From NCBI RefSeq assembly GCF_024198255.1, contig NZ_JAJVKW010000001.1:62001-126000 (forward strand): a stretch of 64,000 bases of DNA. The letters are read 5' to 3'. The notes under the pieces were generated by a model. It saw only the letters and a list, made by a program, of their open reading frames with translations. It was not told where the DNA came from and searched no databases. Numbering within the stretch: position 1 is the first letter of the stretch; each line of letters begins with the position of its first letter. Below are positions 46,173 through 54,442 of this stretch, piece by piece. The stretch comes from Myxococcus guangdongensis (GTDB taxonomy: Bacteria; Myxococcota; Myxococcia; Myxococcales; Myxococcaceae). The position numbers and the translations under genes are program-made.

Positions 46173-46250
46173 CCCTCTGTCCCAAGCTCATCACGTTCCC
46201 GTGGAGAGGCAGATGGCCGCCCGCTGTTCCCCTTTTGTGCGGATGCCATC

Positions 46251-47453
46251 GTGTCTCACTCGAAAACCTTGTCGTGGACGTACTCCGTGCCAGCAGCGCT
46301 GTTGCTGATGGCCCCCTTCGACCTCCTGGCCTCGCTGGCCATGGACATCTACCTGCCCGTGGTTCCGGCCATGGTCGGAATCCTCCAGACGTCTCCCTCC
46401 ATCATCCAGCTCACGCTCAGCCTCTACATGGCGGTGCTCGGGCTGGGCCAGGTGGTGTTCGGCCCCCTGTCGGACCGCATCGGTCGGCGGCGGGTGCTGT
46501 TGGGAGGCGCGCTGTTGTTCGCGGCCACCTCGTTCCTGCTCGCGGGCACCTCGGACGCGCTGACGTTCGTCGGCTTGCGGCTCCTGCAGGCCGTGGGCGC
46601 CTCCGCGGCGCTCGTCGCCACGTTCGCCACCGTCCGTGATGTCTACGCGGAGCGGCCGGAGAGCGCGGTCATCTACAGCCTGTTCAGCGCCATGTTGGCC
46701 TTCGTCCCCGCGCTGGGCCCCATCGTCGGGGCGCTGCTCGCGAGGCACTTCGGCTGGCGGGCCATCTTCATCACGCTCGGCGTCCTGGCGACGGCGGCCG
46801 TGCTGAACGCGTGGCCCCGGTGGCATGAGACCCACGCGGCGGACGGGCCACGTCCCTCCGTCGCGTTCCGTCCCATCCTGCGCGACGCGGGGTTCTGGAC
46901 GTACACCCTGGGCTTCAGCTCGGCCATGGGCGCGTTCTTCGTGTTCTTCTCCACCGCGCCCCGGGTCCTCATCGGACAGGCGGGCTTCACCGAGCTCGGC
47001 TTCAGCCTGGCCTTCGCCACCGCGGCGCTCGCGATGATCGCGACGACGCGCTTCGCCAGGCGCTTCGTGGCGGCGTGGGGACTGGACGGCAGCCTCACAC
47101 GGGGCATGCTCCTGTTGCTCACCGGCGCGGCCCTGCTCGCGGCGGGGCAGCTGCTCGCGGCCCCCTCGTTCTGGACGTTCGTCGCGCCGATGTGGGTCAT
47201 CGCGGCGGGAATCGTCTTCGCCGCGTCCGTCACCGCCAACGGCGCGCTCCAGGCCTTTGGCGCCGTTGCGGGCACGGCCGTCGCGCTCTACTTCTGCGTC
47301 CAGAGCCTCATCGTCGGCACCGTGGGCACACTGATGGTCGTCCTCCTCGACGGTGACACGGCGTGGCCCCTGGTGGCGTATGCCTCGCTCATGGCGACGG
47401 TGACGCTGAGCGCCCAGGCGAACCTGCGTCGGAGGCGGGTGCACGCCACCTAG
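46251..47453 (+). CDS. CmlA/FloR-type drug exporter (MFS, phenicol efflux family)
   Basis: A 400-residue MFS protein with 12 helices. The N-terminus VPAALLLMAPFDLLASLAMD and the segments IYLPVVPAM, FGPLSDRIGRRRVLL and LRLLQAVGASAALVATFAT closely follow CmlA/FloR chloramphenicol/florfenicol exporters. So do the later TLGFSSAMGAFFVFFSTAPR and VTANGALQAFGAVAGTAVAL. A GTG at 46251 gives the family length. Base composition is like the neighbours, so this looks like a resident gene. Substrate range cannot be inferred. Confidence 0.85.
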   Translation: MSHSKTLSWTYSVPAALLLMAPFDLLASLAMDIYLPVVPAMVGILQTSPSIIQLTLSLYMAVLGLGQVVFGPLSDRIGRRRVLLGGALLFAATSFLLAGTSDALTFVGLRLLQAVGASAALVATFATVRDVYAERPESAVIYSLFSAMLAFVPALGPIVGALLARHFGWRAIFITLGVLATAAVLNAWPRWHETHAADGPRPSVAFRPILRDAGFWTYTLGFSSAMGAFFVFFSTAPRVLIGQAGFTELGFSLAFATAALAMIATTRFARRFVAAWGLDGSLTRGMLLLLTGAALLAAGQLLAAPSFWTFVAPMWVIAAGIVFAASVTANGALQAFGAVAGTAVALYFCVQSLIVGTVGTLMVVLLDGDTAWPLVAYASLMATVTLSAQANLRRRRVHAT

Positions 47454-47465
47454 CGCGGGGCTCCA

Positions 47466-47498
47466 CCGCGCCGGAGGGAGGTGCCACCTCCGGCGCGG
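47466..47498. terminator. Bidirectional hairpin between convergent genes
   Basis: CCGCGCCGGAGG (47466-47477) pairs perfectly with CCTCCGGCGCGG (47487-47498) in the 55-base gap between the exporter and glucanase stops. Confidence 0.65.
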
Positions 47499-47508
47499 CG
47501 TGCATCGA

Positions 47509-48864
47509 CTACAGCTTCACCAACTGCACATCATCCATGTGCACGAAGTTCGCGCCGTTGCCCGTGGTGGCACGGGTATGGAACCCCAGCTCCAGATACC
47601 CGCCGGTGACGGAGATGACCGGCGTCTCCACCAGCGTCCACGCGCCATACGTCCCCAGCTCGGTGAACACCGGCGCGCACGAGCCACACGTCTTCGCCTG
47701 GATGCGAGACAGGTCGAAGGTGCCACCCTTTCGCACCCACGCGCGGACCCGGTAGTTGCCGGACGCCAGCCCCGACACCGTCTGATACGTCCACACCTCG
47801 AAGGGCGTGGCGTTGGTCCAGTGCGTCAGGTGATAGCTGCCCGAGTGCCCTCCGTTGTGCGTCTCGCTGAAGTCCGCCGCCTCGGTGCCGTTCGGGCTCC
47901 ACGTCGCCCAACCGCTCATGTCCGACTCGAAGCCCGGGTTCGTCAGCGTCCCGCCCGGCGTGCTGCCGGCCTGATACCAACGCACCCACTCCACCTCCAT
48001 CGTCTTGCGCTGTCCCGACGGCAGGTCCACGTTGCCCGCCGGCGTATTGCCATACCAGTTCCCACCCAGCGCCAGGTTCAACAGGATGTAGTGGTTCTGC
48101 CGGAACGCCTGGGCGCCGTGCACGAAGTCCGCGTTCGCCCGGACCTGGTTGTCCAAGCGGAACACCATCCGGTCCGCCGTCCACTCCAGCTCGTAGACGT
48201 GGAAGGCATCCGCCAGGCTGTAGCCCCGGTTCGCCCCGGAGCCCCAATCCCTCGCACCCTCGCCCCAGTGCGTGGCCACCTTCATCCATGACGGCTCGTT
48301 CGAGTGCCACTCGAGGATGTCGATCTCCCCCGCCGCCGGCCAGCCGACGCTGGAGATGTTCGCGCCCAGGGTCCAGAACGCGGGCCACATGCCGTAACCC
48401 GACGGCACCTTGATGCTCGCCACCAGCTTGCCGTAGGTCCGCTCCACCTTGCCCTTGGTGTGGATGCGTCCCGAGTAGAACGAGCGCGGCCCATAGCCAG
48501 TGCAACGTGAGTCATTGGGAGCGTCGCTGGTGCGCTCGGCGGTGAGGATGAGCTTGCCCCCGCTCACCGTCACGTTCTGCGCGCGCGGGTACTCCAACTC
48601 CCCCGTGCCGAAGTTGCAGTTGCCCGTCACCGGGTCGAAATTGCTCGTCAGCACGTTCCAGTTCGCCGAGTTCAGCGCCGAGCCCGTGAAGTCGTCCTGC
48701 CACGCCAGGTTCCAGCCCGCCCCTGGGTCGTAGGCCAACTCCTTCTGCTCCTGCGCGACCAGCGGCGGCTCGGACTCCGCTGGGACCTCGCTCCCACATC
48801 CCCCCAACAACAACCCACCCAACACGAAACACGCACCCCAGCTGGACTCGCTCCGATATGCCAT
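47509..48864 (-). CDS. Secreted GH16 beta-glucanase (laminarinase-like) lipoprotein
   Basis: A 451-residue exported enzyme. Cys23 in GGLLLGGCGSE is a lipobox. The GH16 domain (about 50-295) has the catalytic ExDxxE motif in GEIDILEWHSN (Glu180, Asp182, Glu185). It is followed by MWPAFWTLG-type and HVYELEWTAD strands typical of beta-1,3-glucanases. A C-terminal carbohydrate-binding-like beta domain (about 310-451) begins LTNPGFESDMSGW. CAGGAGGAG precedes the ATG at 48864. A role in degrading fungal or algal glucans during predation is plausible. Confidence 0.9.
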   Translation of the reverse strand: MAYRSESSWGACFVLGGLLLGGCGSEVPAESEPPLVAQEQKELAYDPGAGWNLAWQDDFTGSALNSANWNVLTSNFDPVTGNCNFGTGELEYPRAQNVTVSGGKLILTAERTSDAPNDSRCTGYGPRSFYSGRIHTKGKVERTYGKLVASIKVPSGYGMWPAFWTLGANISSVGWPAAGEIDILEWHSNEPSWMKVATHWGEGARDWGSGANRGYSLADAFHVYELEWTADRMVFRLDNQVRANADFVHGAQAFRQNHYILLNLALGGNWYGNTPAGNVDLPSGQRKTMEVEWVRWYQAGSTPGGTLTNPGFESDMSGWATWSPNGTEAADFSETHNGGHSGSYHLTHWTNATPFEVWTYQTVSGLASGNYRVRAWVRKGGTFDLSRIQAKTCGSCAPVFTELGTYGAWTLVETPVISVTGGYLELGFHTRATTGNGANFVHMDDVQLVKL

Positions 48865-48940
48865 CCGCTCCTCCTGGAATAATGCGAGAACACGATTTAC
48901 TCGAATTCTAGCATCTACTTCCTTCGGAGTGAAAACAAAG

Positions 48941-50008
48941 TCAGATGGCGTAGTCCCCCAGGAAGACGGAGGCGGAGCGCACGTCGGCGTGGACCGCGTC
49001 ACCTTCCGAGACGCCGAGCGCATCGAACTCGGAGCGAGACACCTGCACCGTCACTTCATCACCCGAAGGAAGTCGCAGGAGCACCTTGACGAAGCCGCCC
49101 ACGGACTTGAGGCGCTCCACCCTCCCCATGACGGGCGAAGTGCTGCGTGCCGCGCCATCCGTGCGCGCCAGCTTGATGTCATGAGGACGCACGAAGGCAT
49201 GCACCGCCTCGCCCTCGCGCGCGGCGGCCGGCACCGACAGCGCGAGGGCGCCGAGCGTTGCGCGCCCCGCCTGGACATGGCCCCGCAGGATGCTCGCCCC
49301 GCCGATGAACGACGCGACGAAGGGTGACGCCGGGCGGTCGTAGATGTCCTCCGGCGAGCCCGCCTGGGCCACGCGCCCCTCGCTCAGCACGACGACATGC
49401 TGGGAGATTTCGAGCGCCTCCTGTTGGTCATGCGTCACCAGGAGCGTCGTCAGCCGCGTGCGCTCATGCAGTCCATGCAGCCACTCGCGAAGCTCCTCGC
49501 GCACCCGCGTGTCCAGCGCGCCGAAGGGCTCGTCCAGGAGCAACACCCGGGGACGGATGGCGAGCGCCCGCGCGAAGGCCACGCGCTGACGCTGGCCGCC
49601 GGAGAGCTGCCCCGGAAAGCGCGAGCCCAAGGCCTCGAGCTGTACCAGGCGCAGCATCTCGTCCACCCGCGCCTCCACCTCGGCCCGGGGTCGCTTGCGC
49701 ATCTCCAATCCGAAGGCGACGTTCTGCCGCACCGTCATGTGGCGAAACAGGGCGTAGCTCTGGAACACGACGCCCACGTTGCGTTGTTGCACCGGCTGGG
49801 CCGTGCAGTCCGCGCCGTCGATGAGGACGCGCCCCGAGTCGGGGACCTCCAGCCCGGCGATGAGCCGCAGCAGCGTGGACTTCCCCGCCCCGGATGGCCC
49901 CAACAGCGAGGTGATGGCCCCCGCGGGCGCCTGGAAGGACACCGACGAGACGGCGGGGCTGCCGCCCGGGGAGAACCGCCGGGTGAGCTGCTCGACGACG
50001 ATGCTCAT
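48941..50008 (-). CDS. cysA: Sulfate/thiosulfate ABC transporter ATPase
   Basis: A 355-residue ABC ATPase of the CysA type. Walker A is GPSGAGKST, the Q-loop VVFQSYALFRHMTV, the signature LSGGQRQRVAFARAL, Walker B VLLLDEPFGALD, and the switch region LLVTHDQQEALE. A C-terminal TOBE-like regulatory domain follows. Its ATG overlaps the cysW stop (ATGA). It powers sulfate import and is the last gene of the operon. Confidence 0.93.
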   Translation of the reverse strand: MSIVVEQLTRRFSPGGSPAVSSVSFQAPAGAITSLLGPSGAGKSTLLRLIAGLEVPDSGRVLIDGADCTAQPVQQRNVGVVFQSYALFRHMTVRQNVAFGLEMRKRPRAEVEARVDEMLRLVQLEALGSRFPGQLSGGQRQRVAFARALAIRPRVLLLDEPFGALDTRVREELREWLHGLHERTRLTTLLVTHDQQEALEISQHVVVLSEGRVAQAGSPEDIYDRPASPFVASFIGGASILRGHVQAGRATLGALALSVPAAAREGEAVHAFVRPHDIKLARTDGAARSTSPVMGRVERLKSVGGFVKVLLRLPSGDEVTVQVSRSEFDALGVSEGDAVHADVRSASVFLGDYAI

Positions 50009-50865
50009 GACGCCTCACTCCTCCACTCCACGTACTTCTTCAGGACCAGCGTCACCAGCGCCAACACCGTGAGCAACGAGGCCACGGCGAACGCTCCGGC
50101 GAAGTCGTATTCGTTGTAGAGAATCTCCGCGTGCAGCGGCAGCGTCGTGGTGACGCCGCGCACGTGCCCGGACACCACCGAGACGGCGCCGAACTCGCCC
50201 ATCGCCCGCGCGTTGCAAAGGATGACGCCGTAGAGCACGCCCCACTTCACCTTCGGCAGCGTGACGCGCAGGAAGGTGCGCCAGCCACTCGCGCCCAAGG
50301 TCAGCGCCGCCTCCTCCTCGTCACTGCCCTGCGCCTGCATCACCGGGAGCACCTCCCGGGCGACGAACGGGAAGGTGATGAACACGGTCGCCAGCACGAT
50401 GCCCGGCACCGCGAAGATGATGTGCACGTCGTGCTCGGCGAGCAGCGGACCCAGCCAGCCTTGCCGCCCGAAGAGCAGCACGAAGATGAGCCCCGCGATG
50501 ACGGGCGACACGCTGAACGGCAGGTCGATGAGCGACAGCAACAGCGCGCGTCCCCGGAAGCGGAAGCGCGCGATCAACCACGCGGCCGAGAGTCCGAAGA
50601 CCAGGTTGAGCGGCACGGCGATGCCCGCGGCCATCAGCGTCAGGAGGATGGCGGAGCGGGCCTCCGGCTCCGTGACGGCGGCCACGTACGCGGCCCACCC
50701 CTTCTGGAACGCGAAGCTGAAGACAGCCACCAACGGGACGACGAGGAAGACGGCCAGGAAGCCCAGCGCCAGGGTGATGAGCGTCCAGCGCACCCACCGT
50801 GAGCCCTCCAGCGGGCGCGTCGCGCGGTGCGCCACCAGACTCGAAGGAGCCAGCATGTCCGTCAC
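50005..50865 (-). CDS. cysW: Sulfate ABC transporter permease CysW
   Basis: A 286-residue permease with six membrane helices. The EAA loop is EEAALTLGASGWRTFLRVT, followed by NARAMGEFGAVSVVSGHVRG, typical of CysW. The GTG at 50865 overlaps the cysT stop as GTGA, and its own stop overlaps the cysA ATG. It forms the channel with CysT. Confidence 0.93.
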   Translation of the reverse strand: MTDMLAPSSLVAHRATRPLEGSRWVRWTLITLALGFLAVFLVVPLVAVFSFAFQKGWAAYVAAVTEPEARSAILLTLMAAGIAVPLNLVFGLSAAWLIARFRFRGRALLLSLIDLPFSVSPVIAGLIFVLLFGRQGWLGPLLAEHDVHIIFAVPGIVLATVFITFPFVAREVLPVMQAQGSDEEEAALTLGASGWRTFLRVTLPKVKWGVLYGVILCNARAMGEFGAVSVVSGHVRGVTTTLPLHAEILYNEYDFAGAFAVASLLTVLALVTLVLKKYVEWRSEAS

Positions 50866-51704
50866 GCTCCAGGCCGGACTTCGAACCGGCGGTGGCTCCA
50901 GCGCTGGAGCAGGTTGACGACGAGCAGGAGCAGGAACGACGTCACCAGCATCACCACGGCGATGGCCGTGGCCCCCGCGTAGTCGTACTGCTCCAGCTTG
51001 GTGACGATGAGCAGCGGGACAATCTCCGTGCGCAGCGGCATGTTGCCGGAGATGAAGACGACGGAGCCGTACTCGCCCAGCGCCCGCGCGAAGGCCAGGG
51101 TGAAGCCGCTGAGCAGCGCGGGGTAGATGGCCGGGAACAACACCCGCGTGAAGGTCTGCCACGGCGTGGCGCCCAGCGTCGCCGCGGCCTCCTCCACGTC
51201 CGCGTCCAAACCCTCCAGCACCGGCTGCACCGTGCGCACCACGAAGGGCAGCCCGATGAACGTCAGCGCCACCGCGATTCCCACGGACGTGTAGGCCACC
51301 TTGAGGCCCAGCGCCTCCAGGTATTGGCCATACCAGCCCTTCGAGGAGAACAGCGTGGTGAGCGTCAGCCCCGCCACCGCCGTGGGCAGCGCGAAGGGCA
51401 GGTCCACCAGCGACTCCACCAGCGAGCGCCCCGGGAAGCGGTAGCGCACGAGCACCCACGCGACGAGCAGGCCGAACACGACGTTGACCAGCGCCGCCAC
51501 CAGCGACGCGCCGAAGCTCAATCGGTACGCCGCGAGCGCGCGGGGCGCGGTCACCGTCTCCCAGAACTGCGGCCACGTCAGGGAGAACGTCTTGAGGAAC
51601 AGGCTGGACAGGGGGATGAGGACCAACAGCCCCACATAGGCCCAGGTGAAGCCCAGCGACAGACGGAAGCCGGGCAGGACATGTCGACGCGCGGGCGTGC
51701 TCAT
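50862..51704 (-). CDS. cysT: Sulfate ABC transporter permease CysT
   Basis: A 280-residue permease. It includes DLPFALPTAVAGLTLTTLF, the EAA loop EEAAATLGATPWQTFTRV, and ARALGEYGSVVFISGNMP, all characteristic of CysT/CysU. It starts three bases after the binding-protein stop and overlaps cysW. Six membrane helices are predicted. Confidence 0.93.
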   Translation of the reverse strand: MSTPARRHVLPGFRLSLGFTWAYVGLLVLIPLSSLFLKTFSLTWPQFWETVTAPRALAAYRLSFGASLVAALVNVVFGLLVAWVLVRYRFPGRSLVESLVDLPFALPTAVAGLTLTTLFSSKGWYGQYLEALGLKVAYTSVGIAVALTFIGLPFVVRTVQPVLEGLDADVEEAAATLGATPWQTFTRVLFPAIYPALLSGFTLAFARALGEYGSVVFISGNMPLRTEIVPLLIVTKLEQYDYAGATAIAVVMLVTSFLLLLVVNLLQRWSHRRFEVRPGA

Positions 51705-51707
51705 GGC

Positions 51708-52754
51708 TCAGCGCGCCTGGGGGACGTAGATGCGGTCGAAGACGCCGCCATCATCGAAGTGCGCGGCCTGCGCCTTGCGCCAGCCGCCGAACACCTCGTC
51801 GATGGTGAAGAGCTTCAGCTTCGGGAAGCGGGCGCCCTCCTTGCTCGCCACCGCCTCCGAGCGCGGGCGGTAGTGGTGCTTCGCCGCCAGACGCTGCCCC
51901 TCCTCCGAGTACAGGAACTGGAGATACGCCTCCGCCACCGCGCGCGTGCCGCGCTTGTCCACGTGGCGGTCCACCACCGCGACAGGGGGCTCGGCCAGGA
52001 TGCTCACCGAGGGCACGACGATGTCGAACCGCCCCTGCCCCACTTCGTTCGTCAGCAGGAAGGCCTCGTTCTCCCAGGCGATGAGCACGTCCCCCAGCCC
52101 GCGCTCGGCGAACGTGGTGGTGGACCCGCGCGCGCCGGAGTCGAGCACCGGCACCCGGCGGAAGAGCGTCTCCACGAAGGCCCTCGCGCTATCGGGGGTG
52201 CCTCCCGGCTTGCGCAACGCGTAGCCCCACGCGGCCAGGTAGTTCCACCTCGCGCCGCCGGAGGTCTTCGGGTTGGGCGTGATGACCGCGACGTCCTCGC
52301 GCAGCAAATCCTCCCAGTCACGGATGCCCTTGGGGTTTCCCTTCCGCACCACGAAGACGATGGTGGAGGTGTACGGCGCGCTGTTGTGCGGGAGCCTCGC
52401 CTGCCACGCCTCCGGGATGAGCGACGCCTTGTCGTGGAGCATGTCCACGTCGTAGGCCAGCGCCAGCGTGACGATGTCCGCCTCCAGCCCGTCGATGACC
52501 GCTCGCGCCTGCTTGCCGGAGCCGCCATGGGACTGCTTGATGGACACCTTCTGGCCGTGCTTCGCCTCCCACTCCCTGGCGAACGCCGCGTTGACGTCCA
52601 CGTACAGCTCCCGCGTGGGGTCGTAGGACACGTTGAGCAACGTGACGCTGTTTCCCGAGGCCGCGTCGGCACCGGAGGACTTCGAGCACCCGACGAGGGC
52701 GAGCACGACGAGCAGGGACGACACGAGCCACGAATGCATGGAGGGGCCTTTCAC
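51708..52754 (-). CDS. sbp: Sulfate-binding lipoprotein of the ABC transporter
   Basis: A 348-residue Sbp/CysP-type binding protein. The leader [12 protein letters not shown] anchors it through Cys23. Family segments are [52 protein letters not shown] and [20 protein letters not shown]. The GTG at 52754 overlaps the porin stop as GTGA; the ATG at 52739 is an alternative. It delivers sulfate to CysTW. Confidence 0.93.
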   Translation of the reverse strand: MKGPSMHSWLVSSLLVVLALVGCSKSSGADAASGNSVTLLNVSYDPTRELYVDVNAAFAREWEAKHGQKVSIKQSHGGSGKQARAVIDGLEADIVTLALAYDVDMLHDKASLIPEAWQARLPHNSAPYTSTIVFVVRKGNPKGIRDWEDLLREDVAVITPNPKTSGGARWNYLAAWGYALRKPGGTPDSARAFVETLFRRVPVLDSGARGSTTTFAERGLGDVLIAWENEAFLLTNEVGQGRFDIVVPSVSILAEPPVAVVDRHVDKRGTRAVAEAYLQFLYSEEGQRLAAKHHYRPRSEAVASKEGARFPKLKLFTIDEVFGGWRKAQAAHFDDGGVFDRIYVPQAR

Positions 52755-54064
52755 CAGCTCACCTGGAAGCGGGACATGACGACGGATTCGGGCAGGCGCG
52801 CTCCCTCGACGGCGCCTCCCTCGTACTCGGTGTGGTCATACGTGGTGGCCACCCGGACGTTGTTGTTGAGGTACCAGTTGGCCACCGCGCCCCAGCCATG
52901 GGCCTTGCGCGCCGAGCGCGTGGGGTCCGCGTAGACGGGGAATGCGTCCGGGTCCACGCGGAGCTCGGACAGGCGCGCCCCCAACTCCACCGCGCCCCAG
53001 CCCTCCGCGCTCGCGCCGAACGGCGCGGTGGGCTTCACGCCGTCGTAGGCCGCCTTGCCGCCGAAGAGCACGTACGACGCGCTGGCCTGCCAGGACTCGA
53101 AGCGAAGCCGCGCGTGCTGGTCCCCCAGGTTGACCTCCTGGGTCGAGGAGACGTACTCGGCCATCGCGCCCAGCGGCCCCACGTAGAGATAGCCCTGTGG
53201 GGACCAGCGGACATGCGGGCCGTGGGCGACGACGGTCTCCCCCAGGCCGTTGCCCGTCCTGAAGATGAAGAACGTCTGCTGCCCCATGGAGCGCAGCGGC
53301 GCCTCGCCCGTGGTGGACGCCGAGCCGAACTGCGACCCGCGCGACGCCGCGATGCCCAACCCCAGCCCCGAGAGCGACGGCAGCCCCAGCGCCCGGAACG
53401 GATGGGCGAACACCCGCGCCGTCAGGTCGAAGCTGTCATCCAGGTTGGTGTCGGCGCTCGCCCCGTCCGCCGTGCCGTTGAAGGCCCCCAGCGCGTAGCT
53501 CACCACGCCGTCCACCAGCTCCCCGTGCACCATCACCCCCACGTCCCGGTTGGGCACCAGGTCCGTGGGCAGCGCTCGCTCGATGAAGAGCGTATGGATG
53601 CCGGACTGGTTGCGCTCGAGTCCCACCGGCGGACGGAACTTGCCCACGCGCACCCGGACCTCCTTGCGCGGGCGGAACTCGAGATACGCATCCCACAGCG
53701 GAGGCACGTTCGCCGCGAAGTCCACCAGCAGCCGGAAGTCGAACAGGCTGAAGAGCGTCCCCTCAAGCAGCGGACGCGCACGCCGGATGAGCAGCGTGGT
53801 CGCGCCGGGACGGTCCGCGCGGCTCTCGAAGAAGCGACCATCCAACTGCACGTAGCCGCGCAGCTTCAGCAACAGGGCGTTGTCGGCGGAGTGGAGGGAG
53901 ATGCCCTCGGACGTCGCCCTCACGCTGACGCTCCCCGGGGCGGGAGGCGTGGGCGCGGGCTCGGCGGACGCAGGCGCCTGGGCCAGCACGACGGACGAAC
54001 ACAGCCAGGTCAGCGTCGCGGCCAGGAGCGTGGGAGTGCATCGATGTGGGCGTGGACCTGCCAT
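52751..54064 (-). CDS. OprO/OprP-type porin leading the sulfate operon
   Basis: A 437-residue outer-membrane porin. The signal segment ([19 protein letters not shown]) precedes barrel strands [27 protein letters not shown] and [19 protein letters not shown], and the last residues are VMSRFQVSW, an aromatic-ended barrel terminus. It is related to the porin at 29844. Its stop overlaps the sbp start, so here the porin serves a sulfate system. GAGGT precedes the ATG at 54064. Confidence 0.88.
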   Translation of the reverse strand: MAGPRPHRCTPTLLAATLTWLCSSVVLAQAPASAEPAPTPPAPGSVSVRATSEGISLHSADNALLLKLRGYVQLDGRFFESRADRPGATTLLIRRARPLLEGTLFSLFDFRLLVDFAANVPPLWDAYLEFRPRKEVRVRVGKFRPPVGLERNQSGIHTLFIERALPTDLVPNRDVGVMVHGELVDGVVSYALGAFNGTADGASADTNLDDSFDLTARVFAHPFRALGLPSLSGLGLGIAASRGSQFGSASTTGEAPLRSMGQQTFFIFRTGNGLGETVVAHGPHVRWSPQGYLYVGPLGAMAEYVSSTQEVNLGDQHARLRFESWQASASYVLFGGKAAYDGVKPTAPFGASAEGWGAVELGARLSELRVDPDAFPVYADPTRSARKAHGWGAVANWYLNNNVRVATTYDHTEYEGGAVEGARLPESVVMSRFQVSW

Positions 54065-54126
54065 GGCGAAACCTCGACAGCGGAGAGGGACGCGATGGAC
54101 GGGGGTTTCGAACACCTGAAAGTCGA

Positions 54127-54155
54127 AAGCCCACCTCCTCGCGGATGGTGGGCTT
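54127..54155 (-). promoter_or_regulatory. Attenuator-like hairpin in the sulfate operon leader
   Basis: AAGCCCACC and GGTGGGCTT form a perfect 9-bp stem with an 11-base loop. On the minus strand it is followed by TCGACTTTC, a poor U-run. It could be an attenuator or part of a regulatory RNA. Confidence 0.4.
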
Positions 54156-54267
54156 CCTCGAACCAGCTCGAACCAGGCTTCTCAGGCCACGGGTCGACAG
54201 GCGCCCACCGCAGGTGCGTCACAGCAGCAACATGCGTGGTGGGTCGAGCGGCGCATCGAGGTCCATC

Positions 54268-54296
54268 ACGATGCCCGCCACGCTCCACCTTGTCAA
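54268..54296 (-). promoter_or_regulatory. Candidate promoter of the porin-sbp-cysTWA operon
   Basis: A perfect -35 TTGACA (54296-54291) and CATCGT (54273-54268) lie 17 bases apart. The -10 is weak, keeping only the key second A and last T. Confidence 0.35.
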
Positions 54297-54442
54297 CGCG
54301 GGCCCTGACGACAGTCATCCGCCGTCAGCCGCACTTTCCACTCCGGACAGCCGCTGCCCGTCCCCTCTCACGCGCCCCCCGAGGGCCTCGCGGCCAATGC
54401 TGGTAATTCAAGCATAATTTGAACTCCAAGTCAGGAGGTCCC

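Larger units (their letters stand above)
54065..54442. other. Divergent region with a long leader for the sulfate operon
   Basis: On the minus strand it has a TTGACA promoter candidate and a leader of about 200 nt containing a strong hairpin. On the plus strand it has an AT-rich patch at about 54400-54425 and an AGGAGGT site for the LamG gene. No gene is seen. Confidence 0.5.
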
